DNA from: Sphagnum compactum | Taxonomy: Eukaryota > Bryophyta > Sphagnopsida > Sphagnales | Reading direction: 5' to 3' | DNA length: 64,000 bases | NCBI GenBank assembly: GCA_965153455.1 | Contig: OZ234498.1 | Span: 14,632,001 to 14,696,000, forward strand | In this document: one piece after another, positions 1 through 10,985 of the stretch | How the letters are laid out: each line of letters opens with the position of its first letter | Numbering within the stretch: the first letter of the stretch is position 1 | Made by a program: the position numbers and the translations under genes | Notes under the pieces: model-generated | Told to the model about the DNA's origin: nothing | What the model saw: the letters and a program-made list of their open reading frames with translations, nothing else | The model's database searches: none

Positions 1-2300
1 AAGATGATTCAAATTTTCAACCATGTCTGACAAACAGTTAGAGGAAGTAAATGGATCCAATTTTGGAACAGCAACTTGGACATGGTATTTATCTCTTTAT
101 TTGACCCTTCTGCAGATCAACTGTCCTATTTTCCTCTCTTCTGAAGTTTGTTGATCTGCAAAATCACTGCCCATCAGGAGCATGCAGATCTGGTGCTTAT
201 TACCTGTCATGTCTTGCAGAACATCTTGGGCACCTTCCATGAACATTAAACTTGACGGATTTCTAATGTATGTGCATAGCTCTCACATTGTGTTACAGAT
301 CATTTTGCTTTTTCATGAATTGAAAGGAGCTTGGGTTTTGTTGAATGATTGAAAATATGTGGTTGTTACCTTGTGACACATGTGCTGCAGGGAGCAATTC
401 CTCCAGAAACCAGTGGAGAGATCCAGACTTTTATTAAGGAAGTACTTGAGTCCTCTATGAAGGAATAGAATGACTGATGGAAAGGTGGATACTGGTTTGC
501 ACTTTTGTGTGGGAAAGGATAATTAAAAAGAGTTTCTTTCACATGTTGGGGTTGGCAAAGTAGTCTGCTCTTAGGTTTTGTTGCTGGCCATCTGAAGTCA
601 GTAGCATTGCTGTAGTACTAGTCTCAGAGAACTCATTTTTTCCCCTTTGTTCTGTAAATCTCACTCAATCTCCTTCTCAAGGATTTTTATTGTACTTTTG
701 CATTTTAATGTGTGCAATAGAGGCTTGGCCAGATTTTTGACTATAGAGGCCTGACTAGATTTTTCATGATAGAATTCTCTGCAGGCCTTTTGAGTTTCCA
801 GATACAGTGAACAGTTGTGCTGTCTTTCTGAGACAATATGCAGTTGAGTCTTTATTGATGGCTGTTTCCAAAAAACATCATTTCATTTCCACACATATGC
901 TAAAGCTAAGATTCATGGGGTAGGCTGAGTAGTTAAGTTGGAACATTGCCTCTTCAGTGTTAGCCAACATCATGACTCAGTCTTCCCATTGCTTCCAGAA
1001 ATGTGCCAGAACTCACAATGCAGATTGTATAATGGGTTGCCCAGATTTTGGACTGATTGTTATGTACTTATGTACACTCTTTGTTGGGAGCCGATGAAGT
1101 TGGTGGGTAGTCATGGTAGCTTGTCACTGTTGTTCATGATGAAGGTGATGGATGGTCTCACACTTTGTGACTGACCCTCACAAGGCTATTACTGCACTCA
1201 TCATGTTACCTTGAAATTGTTGTTATGGAGATTTCTCTGCAATTATGTAGATACATATTTATAAGTTAGAACAATGCTATTTAGTAGGCAATGCAGTGAA
1301 TCATTTCTATGAAGCTAACAAGGGGGATTTTTTTTGGGGTAGGTGTTGAAAGTTGAAGGATCAAGAAACTGGAAGCCAGCAATATCTTTTTTGTACAGCT
1401 GATGGTGGAGACATTGACAAAACAGCTCTTGTGGTTTGTGGTCAACTCAGTGGATCTGGACTGCAATGTGTGCAGGTGCACTGCAGCATCTTAATCTTGA
1501 AATCTAATCACAGGCTTGATGGCCTTAGCTATGGAGTATGATGCTAGATATCACCCTTTTACATGAAAACATGACCCCCTCATTTTAGTCCTCCCTTTCC
1601 TTCTCACCTTTGAAGTATTAGCAATTGCACGGTGTATCCTTTAGCAAGTGAAATTGGCTTGTGCTATGAGCTAGTACAGCTTCAAGAAAGTATCAAATAG
1701 GTGTTTAAGGTGGATGTTTGCTGAAACTGGGAGCAGGTGGACATCAACTCACATGTGGTGTTGCTGCCTTTGTTCCTATAGTATCCTATGTGTTTGACAT
1801 GCGCAATAGGCTGTTATATTATAGCATGCTGGGATACATCCTTATGTAGTAGACTTTTTTTCAGGCCCAATGGGGTAGACAATTCTTCTAGGGAAAAATA
1901 GAGACAACACATTGTGAGTCTAGGATATCAGAAGGATGCCTTCCAGTTATTTGACTCTGATGTGTGCAGTTTATCCCAATGGTCGGTCCCTATTCTTCCA
2001 TAAGCAGGGAAATGAGTAGGAGCCACTGATCCAGATTCTGGTGGTTTGACAGCTAATTCACGTTGTAGAGCACATTGACTTATGACATAGTTCATTACAA
2101 TTAGAGGGGGTATGAAAGAGGTAGTTGAATGGGTGTGAAAGAAGCAAAAACACAGAGGACAGGAAGTGAGTTTCTATTGCAGGTACAAATGTCTATCTGG
2201 AGATGAAAGATGGAAAGACAGACCCAGCACATTATGTTGCAAGTGTCCTCTCTAATCCAGGTTGGCGAACAAGAACTAGAAGTTGAAGGTGAGAGGTATA
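1..2300 (+). other. Genic flank with unassigned coding-like segments
   Basis: This stretch is less AT-rich than what follows and reads like the 3' part of a gene plus its flank. A segment at about 395-472 follows a good acceptor (TGCAG) and reads GAIPPETSGEIQ... to a TAG stop. A segment at about 2183-2285 also follows TTGCAG and reads TNVYLEMKDGKTDP... to a TGA stop. Others lie near 926-1093 and 1353-1473. I recognise no family, and open frames this short arise by chance at this base composition. A terminal exon of an upstream gene is possible but not shown. Confidence 0.2.
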
Positions 2301-3517
2301 AATATGGAATTTCCTGTAAATCTTGGGAGGCAGAAGGTGCTCCACTGAGGGGTTAACATGCCATATGATCGTGCAACTTCAGAAGCAAATTTTTACATCA
2401 ACCTCAAGCCAATAGCACAATTAGGTGTACTCCTCTTTTTTGCTCTCTGTGTTTTTGAGAGAGAAAAAAGGACAATGGCCCTGGTTAGTCATAAATTTGA
2501 AAATTAAAGAACATAAAAAACCAAACCTTTTTTCCTTTTCCATAAGATAGCATCTAAGCTTTTCCTTCCTTGCTTATGGCTGTGCAGGTGGCCACGATAT
2601 ATTGTGTAATAGCAGCCAACCATTTTGAAAATGCATGTGGTCAGTTACAGTGGCCTGCCTTATAGGTGAGATCTTTCCAGGGTCCACTAATCCCCTTCCT
2701 GACCTTTTTGGTACATTAACAATTGAGCAAGTTCCTGACTAGTCCTGAGGTCAGTTACAACTTACAGATCCCTAACTGCTAAGTAGTGTACCCACAGTAT
2801 GATTACCGGTTTCAATCTTTTCTTGGGGATCTGTGTTTTCATTGACCTAATTTTTGTAATTGTCAGTTACAGGTACCTAAACATATCATGTCCTACAACA
2901 AACAATTGTACTCATACATTGTTGGGATCTGGTACCTTATGACTTAACCTCAATTATCTTGGTCCATTAAGTACTAGTTTTACTCAGCTTCAAATGCTCA
3001 GAGATTTGTCTGAGTTACCCCACTGTACTCACACCTTCTATTCTGTGAAGTTGAAAATAGATGGGTTGTTCAGACTTGCATCAGTGTATTGAACTAAACC
3101 GTAAACCTTAAGCTAGATAGGGAAATTGCAAAAAAATTGTGTCTTTTAGTGGAATTGAGAAGAACTGTTAAGTGTAATTCAGGTCTTTTGAAGTTTTAGT
3201 TTGGGAATCCAGTGTGAATAGAGTGATTAGGGTTAGGTTTTCATTATTGCTGAATAGTGGTGTAAATAGAGCATAGTTTAGTCTAATCCATATTTAGAGT
3301 GAATAAGGTTGTCAGTATTTTGGGCTCCAATTGGGATGTTCATGTTCTATGGTTTTGTGTAGTCTCATCATTTTCAACTCCAATTTCTTCACTTGTTTTG
3401 AATTGCAATACGCTGTTTTTTCATCTCGGTTTTAATATCAAGGCACACAAGGGTGTTCATGTCTATATGATAATTGCAAGCATGAGCTGTGTAGGATGGG
3501 TGATCTCTAGTGCTCTC

Positions 3518-3577
3518 TATGTGATACGGGAAAGGATGGCAAAGACATTGTTCCACCATCCCTTGCCATATCACATA
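3518..3577. repeat. Short hairpin (inverted repeat)
   Basis: The left arm begins TATGTGATACGGGAAAGG and the right arm ends CTTGCCATATCACATA. The arms are about 22 bp with roughly four mismatches and a loop of about 16 nt. It could be a tiny foldback element remnant. It is short for a plant miRNA precursor. Confidence 0.5.
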
Positions 3578-4179
3578 ATGTGCAAAAAAATAGCAATAAT
3601 ATATTGGTTTTGAGAAAATAAATCTATCATAAAAATAGAGAAATTTAATCCAGGATGGTACCTACTTATCATCTGTTATCAATAATACCTCCCACAATGC
3701 CATTGTCATCCCCATCATTTTAGACGCAAACCTCAAAATTGTTACAAAAGCAAATATCATGATAAATTCAAAATTGATAGTGATAGTCAATGTGAAATCA
3801 TCTATGAAATGTATGAAATGTTTGCATGTTGTCATTTTCCCATGTGATTCTTCTTTTGCAATCTTCTTATAATCGAGGTATTGTTACAAACATGAAAATT
3901 GCTACAACCAAAAAGGTTTTTGACAATCATAACAAAACATGTTCAAACATGAATTCAACCATTTGAACAAAGACACAAAATATGTCCTTACATGTCTCAT
4001 GTCCTTATTATTTGTGACATATGGAATGAAATGACATTTTATAGTACAAGGTTGTACCATAGACTAAAGTTGATTGGATTCAAGGTTCATGTGGTTTTAG
4101 GTTGCTTGCTAAGTTTCAATGACAAAGTTCCTTAATCTCAACAACAATGGCAAAATGGCAACAACTTGAAGAGTGTTCC

Positions 4180-5450
4180 TTAGTTTTATGCAACAAGACA
4201 AGGGATGTGGGAGGTTTAGGATGAGATGAAAATGAATGACTCATGAACTTTGTTTTGGTCACCTCAATTACACAAATTGATAACAAAAGTGATTAGTGCA
4301 TAATTGAAGCATTTTTGGGTTAGAAAATCACTAGAGGCACACACAAACTCATTGTGCCTTGAATTTGAACGAGACATTGTAGTCCTCATAATATGCTTTG
4401 TATCTCTCCTCATCAAATTGACATTTTCCTCAAAAATTTCAATGTGTTCTCTTAAAATCCAAGCATTATGTTAGCTTGCAACTTTGGAGGTTCATAACTT
4501 TTACATAATTAACCAAATCAATGAGAACACATTATTTTGTAACCTTAAAAATGAGCTTTTCAATGCCATATGAAACTTTTTAATCAAACATGATTTGCCT
4601 TTCCAAATTAAGATCCAAGTAGTCTTAATTCATATTCGTAGTTTTAAAACCTTTTTAATGCAATAACTTATGCAAAATATGTTTGTTTTGGGAATAAAAG
4701 CCCATTATCTTGTAATGATTGATGATGTCTTTTCAAAAAGTCAACCTCTTGAAAGATGTTTTACAATTCATGTTGGGGTTGTTTGTTGTTATTTTGTGAC
4801 AAGTCATATTTTCGAGTGGTTAAATTGCTCAAGAAAATTTTGCAACCTCTTTTTAAAATTGAAGAAGAAGGTGCTACACTTGACATTAGGCATACATGTT
4901 TCTTGCACACCTATACATATTTGGCATTTCCATATTTCAAGTTCACCATATCCACCTTCTTTCGCCATGTGTTTTTTTAGAACTTCAAAGAATTTATCAC
5001 GATATCAAATTAAGTAAAATCACATGCAAAAATAGGTTATCTCCCATTTAGTACAAAGATAATTCTAGTGACCATGATAGTTGGAGTTGGTATAGGTGAG
5101 TTAGGTATAGGGTCCAACAATAGGGTTGTCATCTTGACAATTATGAAAACATCCCAAGTGGAAATTGCCTTAAAACATGAAAAAGTTTTTCTAATCTATG
5201 TTTTTTGAAATGTTTTTTTAAACCTCCATACTAACAAATAAAGGAAGTGATGAGCAAATTTTCAATACCTTGTGCATCAATTTGCATTTCATTTCTCTTT
5301 AGTTGAATTTTCTGAATTTAATTTAATTTGAATTCAATTCAAATTGCATGCAATACCATGGGAATGAGGCTTAATTTTCACAAAATCAACTCTTTTTTTT
5401 CATTATTTCCTCGTCATTTATAGTGCAGAATAACATAAAGCCCAAGTTCT
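4180..5450. repeat. Diverged dispersed repeat, copy A
   Basis: Two blocks recur elsewhere in the window. The block at about 4200-4530 (with GGATGAGATGAAAA, ATAATATGCTTTGTAT and AGGTTCATAAC) matches about 19570-19890. The block at about 5230-5450 (with CATCAATTTGCAT, TTGCATGCAAT and AAGCCCAA) matches about 18070-18310. Identity is clear by eye but interrupted by small gaps. The class is unknown and no coding region is recognisable. Confidence 0.55.
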
Positions 5451-6678
5451 CATTTTCAAAAATAATAAAAATAATAATGAAATGTATATATTCATAATAA
5501 TTGACTTGGTTAAAAAGTGTTGTAAAATATGTTTATAGTGTTTGCATTAGAAAATTCCAAGCAAATGAAAGTTACAGCTTCCTTTTCTTGGGTATTACCT
5601 TGTTTTCATAGATTCAAATTTTGATTTATTGGTTTTGTGTTTGCTTTGCACTTCTTCTTCAATTGTTTCTTTTCCATTTCATTTCAAGAGTCACCAATGA
5701 TAAATTATGTGGGACTCAATGCTTGTAATGTGGCCCATGTTTAGAGGGAAGCATCTTCTCTTTAATTCTATGAATGATTTGATCACTAAAAATGACCTAG
5801 GTAGTGATTTGTCAATAGTGTCATGCTAGAGGGAATTGTGTTTGTTGTGGCAAATGTTTGTTCTTTCATTTCTGCTTGATGTCCACATGGGTGTAAGTGT
5901 GGATGATGCTTTTATTCAAACCTCGATGCAATTGTCATAAAAAAGAACCATAGCATCAAGTTTGTAAAGATATTTGTGTTCACACAATTGACAATGTATT
6001 ATCACATGTTACAGGTTGAGCCTTTGATGGGGGGGGGGTGTTGCACAAACCCTTTTCACTTTCACTTTGCTCTTTTGACACATGAAGGTGAGCATTTAAC
6101 CCTAATCCATGTAAATCTCTCATTTAGTATATTGTACTTGTATAGGAGTTTCGACCAAAACCTTACTTTATTATGCCCATGACTTTTTTAGTGCTAAGGG
6201 CCTTCTTGACACCAAAATGAACATCTTTGAGAAAATAAATACATGGAAATTGTGTTGACAAACACAATTGACACTAGTTTCAACACAATTTTTGGGTATA
6301 AAGACCAAAAATTTCCATCATTGTAATGGTTGACACCATGTTTTGTTGAAAGAAAATGCTTCTTCGAGTAGCTTGTTGAGCCTTGGGTCGACTAATGCAA
6401 GACTGCAATCTTTCTTATGCTCACCCTTGTTTGAGGTGGGTTTACTTTTCAAAACCTTGATGTCTCAAAAATCCCATGGTTTGTGTTCAAAACATAGTAG
6501 TCATTCTAAGACATAATTTACCCTTCATGATATCCTCATTCACATTTGATTCTTAAAGTTAGATTTTGCCCACATCTTGAAATTTCTTGTTTGATTCCTA
6601 AACCCTAAACCCTAAAACAAAAAGAGTTCATATATATTACAAGAAATTCAAGAAAATGAATAATTTATTTTTCCAGCA

Positions 6679-6897
6679 ATGAATTGGCCAGTTAAACCAT
6701 TTGGTTCCAGTCCTGGTTACCCCGGAACTGGGTTCCAAATTTCAGTACCAGGACCAAAATCAGAATTTAATTTTTACAAAGAACTGAACCCAGAAAAATA
6801 TGGAATCGGAGGAGTTTGTTTGGTGGAAGATCAAGACGGAAAAACACATTCTAATTTATTTTTATTAAGAATCAAAACCGACGACGATTCTTTGTAA
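6679..6897 (+). CDS. Unrecognised 72-aa ORF, possible exon
   Basis: The frame starts ATG-AAT-TGG and reads MNWPVKPFGSSPGYPG..., ending ...LLRIKTDDDSL before TAA. It looks more protein-like than other intergenic frames: balanced composition, Gly/Pro-rich start, charged end, and codons strongly favouring A in third position, unlike the 46-64 kb genes. An acceptor-like TTTTTCCAG lies just before the ATG, so it could be a last exon. An upstream ATG at 6656 opens an 8-codon frame overlapping this start. A 3'UTR-like AT-rich segment follows. I recognise no domain; an inserted or transferred fragment is possible. Confidence 0.3.
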   Translation: MNWPVKPFGSSPGYPGTGFQISVPGPKSEFNFYKELNPEKYGIGGVCLVEDQDGKTHSNLFLLRIKTDDDSL

Positions 6898-7020
6898 AAA
6901 AAAGTCAAGAATCACCCAACCCAACAACACTAGTTGGGTCTGAGTGTTATGCAGCTAATAACGTCAATAGCCGTATATATGGACATGTAAAATTCAATGT
7001 AATTATAAATCATTTACACT

Positions 7021-7538
7021 TACTACAAGTCCAAACTTTTTACATTTACACTTCTACTGTTGCCCTGTATAAAAAAAAATTTAATAATAATACTTTTTAC
7101 ACTAATAATTACTCACATTAAACCCTAAACCCACTAAACCCACAACCCTAAACCCTACTACAAGTCCAAACTTTTTACATTTACACTTATACTGTTGCCC
7201 TGTATAATAATAACCATAATAATAATAATTTTTACACTAGTAATTATTTACATTAAACCCTAAACCCTAAACCCACTAAACCCACTAAACCCTAAACCCA
7301 CTAAACCCCAAACCCACTAAACCCTAAGCCCTAAACCACTAAACCCTAAACCCTACTACAAGTCCAAACTTTTTACATTTATACTTATACTGTTGCCCTG
7401 TATAATAATAACCATAATAATAATAATTTTTACACTAGTAATTATTTACATTAAACCCTAAACCCTAAACCCACTAAACCCCAAACCCACTAAACCACTA
7501 AACCCTAAGCCCTAAACCCACTAAACCCTAAACCCTAA

Positions 7539-7540
<2 letters not shown>
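7021..7540. repeat. Telomere-like CCCTAAA tracts alternating with a 100-bp unit
   Basis: Three diverged copies of a unit beginning ACTACAAGTCCAAACTTTTT and containing CTGTTGCCCTGTATAA start near 7022, 7157 and 7355. Each is followed by degenerate CCCTAAA / CCCACTAAA heptamer tracts. The heptamer is the common plant telomere repeat, so this is interstitial telomere-like DNA that has expanded as a compound minisatellite. No genes lie within it. Confidence 0.8.

Positions 7541-7576
<36 letters not shown>
7541..7576. repeat. (CA)n microsatellite
   Basis: About 17 uninterrupted CA dinucleotides directly abut the telomere-like array. Confidence 0.95.
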
Positions 7577-7579
<3 letters not shown>

Positions 7580-10505
7580 GTAAGTCCTAAACCATTTACA
7601 GGCACAACACTGGTATGTTGCCAAGATACACAACATAGCAACTGCTTGTGCAGAATGGTGAAAAAAGGTTGTGCAGAGAGGGTAGTCAGTCCATGTCAAT
7701 CAACAGAATCATGAGAGTATCCAAATAGTAAAACTAGTACACCTATCTATTATGCTTTCATGACTCTGCTAAACTAGTGCAGAAAAACACACATTGAGAG
7801 CACACATGTTGAGGCCCCAGGGCATAATACACTACTAGGCTATTACTAGGTACCACCCACTGTCATCTGATTAGGTGCCCAAAAAAACATTCACTTTTTA
7901 CACAGACTTGCAGGAATTATTTATAAAATTTGAGAGAATAATAATGTTTTGAACAATCATTTTTTAATTTTTTTTGTTTCCATCTTTTTTTATTTTTTGG
8001 GGTTTACATCTTTCTTCAGGTAGAATTTGGGCTGATTTCTGTAAATGTAAATCACTTAGTTGGTCCTCCAGAATGTCATCCATCCATCCATCCATCCAGC
8101 AAGTGCCACACAATAATGCCATTTCCAAAGATGATGACTGCCAGAAAGCCAATTTACTCACAAATTTAGGTGCAAAATGGGTTCTTGAGGTGCCACTGAA
8201 ATTTGGAAGTAACAACAAATAATAAAATAAATCTGTTTATCATCTTCTCAAAAACATTAGAAAAACTTCCTTCCAAAACATCCTCTAACTTATTAGCGAA
8301 GTATATAGTTGTGCTCTTTTTTTTGTAATTTCCCTCTAAAAATGAAGGCACAAAATTAACTATGTGGTGCATTAAGTTTTTTACGATTCACCGTAAGGCT
8401 TTTGTGTAGTGTATGGACCTCAAACGGGGCTATTCTGGGAAGGACGGTCCTACATGAGGTGAGAGAGCCAAGTGAGGGACCTTACTTCCAAAACAGCCAT
8501 GTTCGAGGTCCTTATCATCCTTCGTTGGGGGAAATATTTTACTCGGTAAGGTGCCCTCTACATAGACTAGAAAGAAAACTCTATTGGTTCTATAACAAAA
8601 ATTATTGCATTTAGAAAATTAATTTTCATAATTGAAAATTAATTAATTTTTTTAAAAAAAAATTGATTTTTTCAAACAATCTTGATGCCATTGGCCATCT
8701 TCCCCATTTACTTATTTCAATCAATCAATGCTTTTTTCATGTCATTACCAACACTTTGCACCCGACACTCTTTGCCTGGTTTGGATGATTTTATTGACAA
8801 TGCATTCCTCAAAGTTGAAAAGCTTAGGGAAATAATTCACAAGATGTTCATCAACAATTGGGAAATATCTTTTTTGGGTGAGAGGTTTTTTGCATGCATT
8901 TGACAAGTAGGTATTTTATTGGGTGGATCACACAAGTATGATGAGCTTTTTGGGGGAAATTTATAATGCATAATATTTCACTTTCTTGCCAAGTGCAGAT
9001 TCCGCACTTGGAAAGATAGAAAGGGCAACTAAAAGTCCTTTATGTTGGGGAATGCGCCCGAGGGTGCATTTTGCCGCCTAGTTTGTAAGAGGGGGTAGGC
9101 CCGGTGGCCGCATCCTAGTGACAAATTAGGAAGTAGAATGCACCCTAAAGGCTGCATACTCTATTCATAACCTACTCAATTTAAGTGTTTAGGGTTTATG
9201 AAAAATTGGGTGTTACAAAAGTTGTAAAGCCCACCCGTGCACGAAACACAACTCCCACAATTCCTCTTGTATCATGCGGGTTCCAAATGTTGAAAGAGTT
9301 TGCACAAGTTCATTTTACATTTGATCTTCATATTACATTTCTATGTTTCTACAAGTAATTGTGCAAAGTGGCACATTGTTTACATGGCACATAAGGAACC
9401 AAATAAATTATTATGGCCAAAGGGAAAGAATTCATGCTCACATTTCCCCCGCATGTAAGAATTTTAACCATGAGTAACTCGTTTCAAAACCAACCAACCA
9501 ACCAACCAACATACCCCCCTTCAAAAGGCTTTACAACATGAGGTTTGAATATGGTGGCAAATTGCAATAGCATTTCAAACTATGTTAGCCATTTGGAAAA
9601 ACCTTGAGGATGGAGAAAACTCATAAAGTAGGAAAGCATAAAAAGTCACAAACAAACTAGACCTGAAATAGGCCTATAATCAAACACCCCAAATTTCTAT
9701 AACTTGCAATGAAAAAAGAAAAACCCTAAACCCTAAACTCTTAACTTAAACACCTAGCCAAATTTTTATTTTTTCAATAAGTGATACCCAAGTGTGTATC
9801 TTCAAAGAAGTTCATGCCTTTTCAATCGGCTATATAATATCATAGTACCTTGGTAGATTCGGCACACACAAATGTCAAATAATTAATTTAATTTTAGTTC
9901 CATAGTTCTACACTTGGGTTTTTAGTTCTGAAATTTTTGACGATAAAAAATAAATTTAGTGTAAGGTACCTTTGTTTCAAACAATTTTAGTGATCAGGTG
10001 CACCTCTATTTAGTATCCTCCTTTCAAGACGACCAAGAGAACAAAACTTTTACATTTAAGCAATTTTTTTTGAAATTTCAACATGTTAAAAAAGAAATTT
10101 ATAATTTTTTTGAGAGATTAAAAAATATTTAATTTATGCCAAACCCACCCAAGGTACATACTACGGTGATCAACACATTTGCACAAGGTACTAGGGTAAT
10201 GGACACATTTGGGACAATACTTTTACTCATCAAAGATCATAACCATTTGGTTCTTTTAATGTGTTTTAGCATGGGTGCTATTTGGTGTGCACCATGAACA
10301 ACATACTTTTCATCAAACCATGGGTTTATCCAAATCATGTTGTTAACTTATTTTGCCTAATTTGGGCCCACTACACAAGGGATTTGATTGTCCAAACTCT
10401 CCACACAATAATGTGTTGTCCATTTGGGGTTGGGGTGGGCGGCTGCTGGTGGGGTGGGTATGGACCCAGATTCTAAAATAAATGGGTTCTGCTAGATGTG
10501 ATTCA
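7577..10505. other. Intergenic DNA with simple repeats
   Basis: No supportable gene. It contains a (CATC)n run at about 8078-8098, a (CCAA)n run at about 9491-9510, a foldback at 8415-8511 and a short CCCTAAA tract at about 9721-9735. The segment at 8400-8560 and the one around 9020-9140 are more GC-rich than their surroundings, without a recognisable product. Confidence 0.6.
8415..8511. repeat. Foldback of about 97 nt
   Basis: The left arm starts GGACCTCAAACGGGGCT and the right arm ends AGCCATGTTCGAGGTCC. Pairing continues inward through GGAAGGACGGTCC against GGGACCTTACTTCC, giving arms of about 40 nt with several mismatches and G-U pairs. It could be a small foldback transposon or a miRNA-like precursor. 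Nothing in the sequence decides between them. Confidence 0.5.
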
Positions 10506-10509
10506 AAAC

Positions 10510-10985
10510 CTGTAAAAGCACAAAAACCCTAAACCCTAAACCCTATCATAAGTAGTGTGTCAAAAGATGAGATAAACTCTAAACCCTGAACCCTATCATA
10601 AGTAGTGTGTCACAAGATGAGATAAACTCTAAACCCTAAACCCTATCATAAATAGTGTGTCAAAAGATGAGATAAACTCTAAACCCTAAACCCTATCATA
10701 AGTAGTGTGTCACAAGATGAGATAAACTCTAAACCCTAAACCCTATCCTTAGTAGTGTGTCACAAGATGAAATAAACTCTAAACCCTATCATAAGTAGTG
10801 TGTCAAAAGATGAGATAAACTCTAAACCCTATCATAAGTAGTGTGTCAAAAGATGAGATAAACTCTAAACCCTATCATAAGTAGTGTGTCAAAAGATGAG
10901 ATAAACTCTAAACCCTATCATAAGTAGAGTGTCAAAAGATGAGATAAACTCTACACCCTAAACCCTATCATAAGTAGGTGTCAAA
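10510..10985. repeat. Minisatellite built on CCCTAAA heptamers, about 10 units
   Basis: Ten copies of a unit containing TATCATAAGTAGTGTGTC and AAAGATGAGATAAACTC run head to tail. The first four steps are about 50 bp and carry two heptamers (CTAAACCCTAAACCC). The later ones are about 44 bp and carry one. The array therefore expanded with heptamer gain or loss inside the unit. Confidence 0.85.

Larger units (their letters stand above)
2301..6650. other. AT-rich intergenic DNA
   Basis: No supportable gene. Open frames of 60-115 codons here lack splice context and protein-like composition. The interval contains a short hairpin, a copy of a diverged dispersed repeat, a run of nine G near 6030, and a short CCCTAAA tract at about 6600-6617 just upstream of a small unassigned ORF. 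Confidence 0.6.

Noticed and set aside
10510-10985. True telomere end
   Set aside because: Heptamers are short, interrupted by other sequence, and followed by tens of kilobases including genes.
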